Source: an uncultured Anaerotruncus sp.
Lineage (GTDB): Bacteria; Bacillota; Clostridia; Oscillospirales; Ruminococcaceae
Direction: 5' to 3'
Assembly (NCBI GenBank): GCA_910586875.1
Contig: CAJUJI010000059.1
Span: forward strand, 1-15,781
Length of the DNA stretch: 15,781 nucleotides
In this document: one piece after another, positions 12,705 through 15,781 of the stretch
How the letters are laid out: each line of letters starts with the position of its first letter
Position numbering within the stretch: the stretch's first letter is position 1
Notes under the pieces: generated by a model
Database searches by the model: none
Seen by the model: only the letters and a program-made list of their open reading frames with translations
Told to the model about the DNA's origin: nothing
Translations under genes and position numbers: made by a program

Positions 12705-13994
12705 TTAGCCCATCAGCCAATTTGGCAGCAGCAGCGAGAAGGCTGGGATGTAGGTCACCAGCAGCAGCGCGCACGCCATCGCCACATAAAATGGAAGAAT
12801 CCCCCTCATCACCTTCTCAATCGGCATCTTTCCGACCGCGCAGCCGGTGAACAGTGCCAGCCCGACCGGTGGCGTACAGGCGCCTACCGCAAGATTGAGC
12901 AGCATCATAATGCCGAACTGTACGGGGTCCATGCCGATGCTTTGGATAATCGGCAGCAGAATGGGGGTGGTAATGATGATCAGCGGCGCAACGTCCATGA
13001 TGCAGCCCAGCAGCAAAAGCATCAGATTGATGAGCAGGAGCAGCAGATATTTGTTGTCGGTGATGCTCAATAAGCCGGTGGTGATCATCTGCGGAACCCG
13101 CAGATAGCTCAGGCAGTAGCCAAAGCCGCTGGCCGCCGCAATGATGCTCAGCACCATGCCCAGCGTTTTTCCGCAGCGCAGCAGAATTCCGGACATTTCA
13201 CACAGGGGGGTGCGGTAGCACACAAAGGTCAGCAGGAACGCGTAAAGGCAGGCGATGGCCGCACTTTCAGTGGCGGTGAAAAGGCCGGTGCAGACGCCCA
13301 GCAGGATGATGACAATGGTCATCATGCCAGGCAGTGAGCGGATTGCAATGCTGCTTGCCTGCTGTAGGGTGTAGCGCTTGCCACAGGGGTAGTTGCGCTT
13401 ATGCGCAATGATTCCTGAGACCATCAGCAGGGTGATCGCCAGCAGACACCCAGGGAGAATGCCGCCCAAAAACAGCCGCCCGCAGGAGACGCCGCCCGCG
13501 GCCATTGCAAACACCACCATGTTGTGGCTGGGCGGAATGATCATCGACTGGGTCGCGCTGGTCACGGTGACATTGATCGCATAATCGCGGTCATAGCCCT
13601 GCTTTTCCATCAGCGGAATCATCGTCGCCCCGATCGAGGAGATGTCCGCGGTGGCGCTGCCGGAGACCGCGCCGAAAAAGGTGGAGGCCAGAATATTCAC
13701 ATAGGCCATGCCGCCCCGAAAGCGGCCTACAAAAATATCCGCAAAGCTCACCAGCCGGTCGGAGATGCCCCCGCTCATCATAATTTCACCAGCCATGATG
13801 AAGAACGGCACAGCAAGCAGGCTAAAGGATTGGATGCCGGTGGTCAGGCGCTGCCAGATGGTCATAACCGGTATCCCCATGTAAAGGCAGGTGAGCAGTG
13901 AGGAGCCAATCAGCGAAAAACAGACGGGAATTCGCAAGGCAACCAGCAGCACAAAGCTGCCCAACAGAATAATTGTTCCAATGGTGGGATTCAT
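12705..13994 (-). CDS. dctM: TRAP transporter large permease subunit (DctM family)
   Basis: A 429-residue integral membrane protein that forms the Na+-coupled transport channel of a TRAP transporter. About eleven or twelve hydrophobic segments cover the chain. Family motifs include PFFIMAGEIMMSGGISDRL, FFGAVSGSATADISSIG, IIPPSHNMVVFA, GLFTATESAAIA, LGCIMDVAPLIIITTPILLPI and LAVGACTPPVGLALF. The length is usual for DctM. Its ATG overlaps the dctQ stop by 4 nt (13991-13994), indicating translational coupling. It is third in the operon and followed after 27 nt by the SDR gene. The catabolic neighbours suggest that the cargo is a hexonate such as D-galactonate, which cannot be read from the permease itself. 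Confidence 0.94.
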   Translation of the reverse strand: MNPTIGTIILLGSFVLLVALRIPVCFSLIGSSLLTCLYMGIPVMTIWQRLTTGIQSFSLLAVPFFIMAGEIMMSGGISDRLVSFADIFVGRFRGGMAYVNILASTFFGAVSGSATADISSIGATMIPLMEKQGYDRDYAINVTVTSATQSMIIPPSHNMVVFAMAAGGVSCGRLFLGGILPGCLLAITLLMVSGIIAHKRNYPCGKRYTLQQASSIAIRSLPGMMTIVIILLGVCTGLFTATESAAIACLYAFLLTFVCYRTPLCEMSGILLRCGKTLGMVLSIIAAASGFGYCLSYLRVPQMITTGLLSITDNKYLLLLLINLMLLLLGCIMDVAPLIIITTPILLPIIQSIGMDPVQFGIMMLLNLAVGACTPPVGLALFTGCAVGKMPIEKVMRGILPFYVAMACALLLVTYIPAFSLLLPNWLMG

Positions 13995-14509
13995 TCCTTG
14001 AACGCCCCCTTTATGTAGTTCTCAGCCACCTCGCTGTGGGCGATGCCCAAAAGCCGCAGCACCAGATGAATGCAGCACATTAAGCCTGCAACCGGCGTAG
14101 GCAGGTAGATCACCGAGGTTGGCCAGCGGGTGGAGGGCATGATCGATGCAACGCCGTAAAGGGTCAGCTTCACGCCGGTGTAAAGCATCAATAGGCTGAT
14201 GGCGAGCAGAATCAGGTTGTTCAGCAGCTCGATTGCCTTGCGCACAGGCATTGGGAAGGACGTCACAAACAGCTGAACCCGCAGATGCAGGTCATAGCGC
14301 ACGCCGATTGCGAAGGTGAAAAAGGTGATGTAGATAAATGCAATCAACGAAACCTCCTCCGCCCAGGGGATGCTGTAGGAAAAAGCTGCGCGTAAAAATA
14401 CCTGCAAGGAGATGAGAAGGGTGATAAAAATGAGCAAGATGCGGACAATCCATTCAAACACATGAAAGAGATAGCCCAAAAAACAATCCAGCTTTTCTTT
14501 CCAAATCAA
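13991..14509 (-). CDS. dctQ: TRAP transporter small permease subunit (DctQ family)
   Basis: A 172-residue membrane protein with four predicted helices (about 15-38, 48-72, 88-115 and 130-155). It carries the DctQ signature around IPWAEEVSLIAFIYITFF and GVRYDLHLRV, and it bridges the binding protein and DctM. The reading frame starts with TTG at 14509, preceded by AAGGAGG (complement of 14519-14525) with a 9-nt gap. No ATG fits near that site. The next gene, dctM, overlaps by 4 nt. The hairpin between dctP and dctQ (14574-14594) probably lowers its expression relative to the binding protein. The family is certain; the TTG start is likely. Confidence 0.92.
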   Translation of the reverse strand: MIWKEKLDCFLGYLFHVFEWIVRILLIFITLLISLQVFLRAAFSYSIPWAEEVSLIAFIYITFFTFAIGVRYDLHLRVQLFVTSFPMPVRKAIELLNNLILLAISLLMLYTGVKLTLYGVASIMPSTRWPTSVIYLPTPVAGLMCCIHLVLRLLGIAHSEVAENYIKGAFKE

Positions 14510-14518
14510 GCAACAACG

Positions 14519-14525
14519 CCTCCTT
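14519..14525 (-). promoter_or_regulatory. Shine-Dalgarno supporting the TTG start of dctQ
   Basis: AAGGAGG on the minus strand, 9 nt before TTG 14509. It is the only strong ribosome binding site in the dctP-dctQ gap. Confidence 0.7.
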
Positions 14526-14573
14526 CATTCGATTGGCCTGAAAATCGTTGCGGTATGCGGCCTATGGCCACAA

Positions 14574-14594
14574 AGAGCCGCGAAAAGCGGCTCT
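14574..14594 (-). terminator. Hairpin between dctP and dctQ, probable attenuating partial terminator
   Basis: A perfect 8-bp GC-rich stem, AGAGCCGC (14574-14581) with GCGGCTCT (14587-14594), and a 5-nt loop. It lies 18 nt after the dctP stop. On the minus strand the stem is followed by TTGTGG, a weak T tract, so it may terminate only partly and stabilise the dctP message. Binding proteins are usually needed in excess over the permease. Confidence 0.55.
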
Positions 14595-14612
14595 GTTTTG
14601 CGGTGTATATTT

Positions 14613-15674
14613 TCAGGCAGGGGTATTCTCAATTTGGGAGACCAGGTCGGCATAGGCGGCGCCGTAGTTGTCATACACCGGCTGCATCGCCGCGCGGTAG
14701 GATGCGATGGTCGCCTCGTCCGGCGTAATGATGGTCATACCGCCCTCCTCCAGCGTTTTCAGTGCCGCGTTTTCGGTGTCCATCCAAGCGGCAATCATAT
14801 TTTCCTGCAAATGATCGGCGCACTCCTGGATAATCGCTTGGTCCTCTGCGCTGAATTTGTTCCAGACGTTTGTGCTTACCAGCACCATTTCAGGCATGAT
14901 GTTGTGGCGGTCGACAATCAGATAGTCGCAGAGCTCGTTGTGGCTCATGTCGATGACACGGGGGATGTTGTTCTCTGCACCGTCCACAACGCCGGTCTGT
15001 AACGCGCTGTAAACCTCGCCGCCGGACATCGAAATCGGCACAGCTCCCAGGCAGCTGACGGTGTCCGCATAAATCGAGCCCTGCATCACGCGGAATTTGA
15101 CCCCCTTAAAGTCGTCGATGCTGTTGATTGCTTTGGTCGCATAGAAGCAGCGGCTGCCCGCATCCAACCAGCACAGCCCCTTGAGTCCGGTGCTCTCCAT
15201 GCTGGCCAGCAGGTTCTTGCCGATGTCGGTGTCCATCACCGCCCAAAGGTGGTCCTCGCTTTTAAACAGATACGGCAGCGCCATCAGATTGAGCTGCTCA
15301 TTAAAGCTGGTCAGCGCGCCCATGCTGGATTTGGTGAAATCCAGGCTGCCCATCTGCACCTGCTCCACACAGGCTTTTTCCTCACCGAGCTGGCCGCCTG
15401 CGTAAACCTCAATTTTGATCCGGCCGTCGGTCTTCTGCGCGACCTCCTCGGCAAATTTGTAAATTTGGACGGTCGAAACATAATCCTCCGAGGAGTCGGT
15501 TGCAAAGCGCAGGGTCATGGATGGCGCCGCAGGCGCGGACGGGGCAGCGCTGCTAGCGGGTGCATTGCTGCTGGCAGGGGCCGCCGGCGCACTGGCTGTG
15601 CCGCCGCCACAGGCAGCGAGTGCACTGGTTATGCAAAGGGAAAGCGCGATACCAATTAACTTTTTCATGTTCAT
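14613..15674 (-). CDS. dctP: TRAP transporter solute-binding lipoprotein (DctP family)
   Basis: A 353-residue extracytoplasmic binding protein that captures the substrate for the DctQM permease. It begins with a lipoprotein signal: MNMKK, a hydrophobic core and the lipobox LAAC with Cys22. A low-complexity linker of Ala, Ser and Pro (about 24-52) tethers it to the membrane. The DctP fold follows: AGGQLGEEKACVEQVQMGSLDF, GVKFRVMQ with the conserved ligand-binding Arg195, and VYSALQTGVVDGAENN, including Asn236. These match TRAP binders of sugar acids. ATG 15674 follows AAGGAG (complement of 15685-15690) by 10 nt; Met3 is too far from it. It is the first gene of the minus-strand operon. The ligand is inferred as D-galactonate or a related hexonate from the downstream enzymes only. 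Confidence 0.93.
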   Translation of the reverse strand: MNMKKLIGIALSLCITSALAACGGGTASAPAAPASSNAPASSAAPSAPAAPSMTLRFATDSSEDYVSTVQIYKFAEEVAQKTDGRIKIEVYAGGQLGEEKACVEQVQMGSLDFTKSSMGALTSFNEQLNLMALPYLFKSEDHLWAVMDTDIGKNLLASMESTGLKGLCWLDAGSRCFYATKAINSIDDFKGVKFRVMQGSIYADTVSCLGAVPISMSGGEVYSALQTGVVDGAENNIPRVIDMSHNELCDYLIVDRHNIMPEMVLVSTNVWNKFSAEDQAIIQECADHLQENMIAAWMDTENAALKTLEEGGMTIITPDEATIASYRAAMQPVYDNYGAAYADLVSQIENTPA

Positions 15675-15723
15675 TTAGGAATCTCTCCTTTTCATTCATG
15701 TTCGTTGCAATTTTCTATCATTA

Positions 15724-15743
15724 CGGGTAAAATTTTCCACCCG
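15724..15743. promoter_or_regulatory. Inverted repeat upstream of dctP, possible operator of the sugar-acid operon
   Basis: CGGGT (15724-15728) and ACCCG (15739-15743) flank an AT-rich centre, about 50 bp before the dctP start. On the minus strand a TATATT (15768-15763) further upstream could be the -10 box; its -35 would lie outside the window. A repressor bound here would block transcription just after its start. No regulator gene for the operon is in the window. Confidence 0.35.
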
Positions 15744-15781
15744 AAATGAACAGTTTGATAAAAATATAACATATAACATAT

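Noticed and set aside
1..15781. Mobile element, prophage or defence system
   Set aside because: No transposase, integrase, phage structural gene, restriction or toxin-antitoxin signature, terminal repeats or attachment sites were seen; gene content is regulatory, transport and catabolic.

Overview
The window looks like chromosomal DNA of a Gram-positive, anaerobic, gut-type Clostridia, most likely Oscillospiraceae/Ruminococcaceae. This is an inference from strong AGGAGG-type ribosome binding sites, moderately high G+C, occasional TTG starts, a lipoprotein-type TRAP binding protein and the style of the ABC exporters and hybrid kinase. No rRNA, tRNA, CRISPR array, transposase, phage gene or plasmid function is visible.

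Left part (1-5011, + strand): a small XRE-type regulator (TTG start at 29) is followed by three 37-bp tandem repeats and a perfect 19-bp-stem terminator. Next come a MarR-family regulator with a strong promoter and a palindromic operator-like site, and two overlapping genes for a heterodimeric ABC exporter (1331-4974) that end at another clear terminator. The exporter has one degenerate and one canonical ATP site. A second, imperfect copy of the operator-like palindrome lies before the exporter genes, suggesting that the MarR protein controls both itself and the pump.

Middle (5012-8830): about 500 bp without an intact gene holds a possible gene remnant and two promoters. It leads to a soluble hybrid sensor kinase (PAS-PAS-HisKA-HATPase-REC, 743 aa). 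A 250-bp convergent intergenic region with several hairpins follows. Beyond it, on the minus strand, is a lone Wzt/TagH-type polysaccharide-export ATPase with its own promoter and no partner permease in the window.

Right part (8878-15781, minus strand): a seven-gene sugar-acid operon, in transcription order dctP, dctQ, dctM (TRAP transporter), a KduD-like SDR dehydrogenase, dgoA-type aldolase, dgoD galactonate dehydratase and dgoK kinase. Together they would import a hexonate, most likely D-galactonate, and convert it by dehydration, phosphorylation and aldol cleavage (De Ley-Doudoroff route) to pyruvate and glyceraldehyde 3-phosphate. The SDR probably feeds a related sugar acid into the route. 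Hairpins after dctP and between dgoA and dgoD probably tune relative expression inside the operon.

I see no convincing wholly new biological system. The best leads are the unexplained SDR step, the orphan export ATPase, the paired operator sites with possible leader ORFs before the exporter, and several structured intergenic segments.
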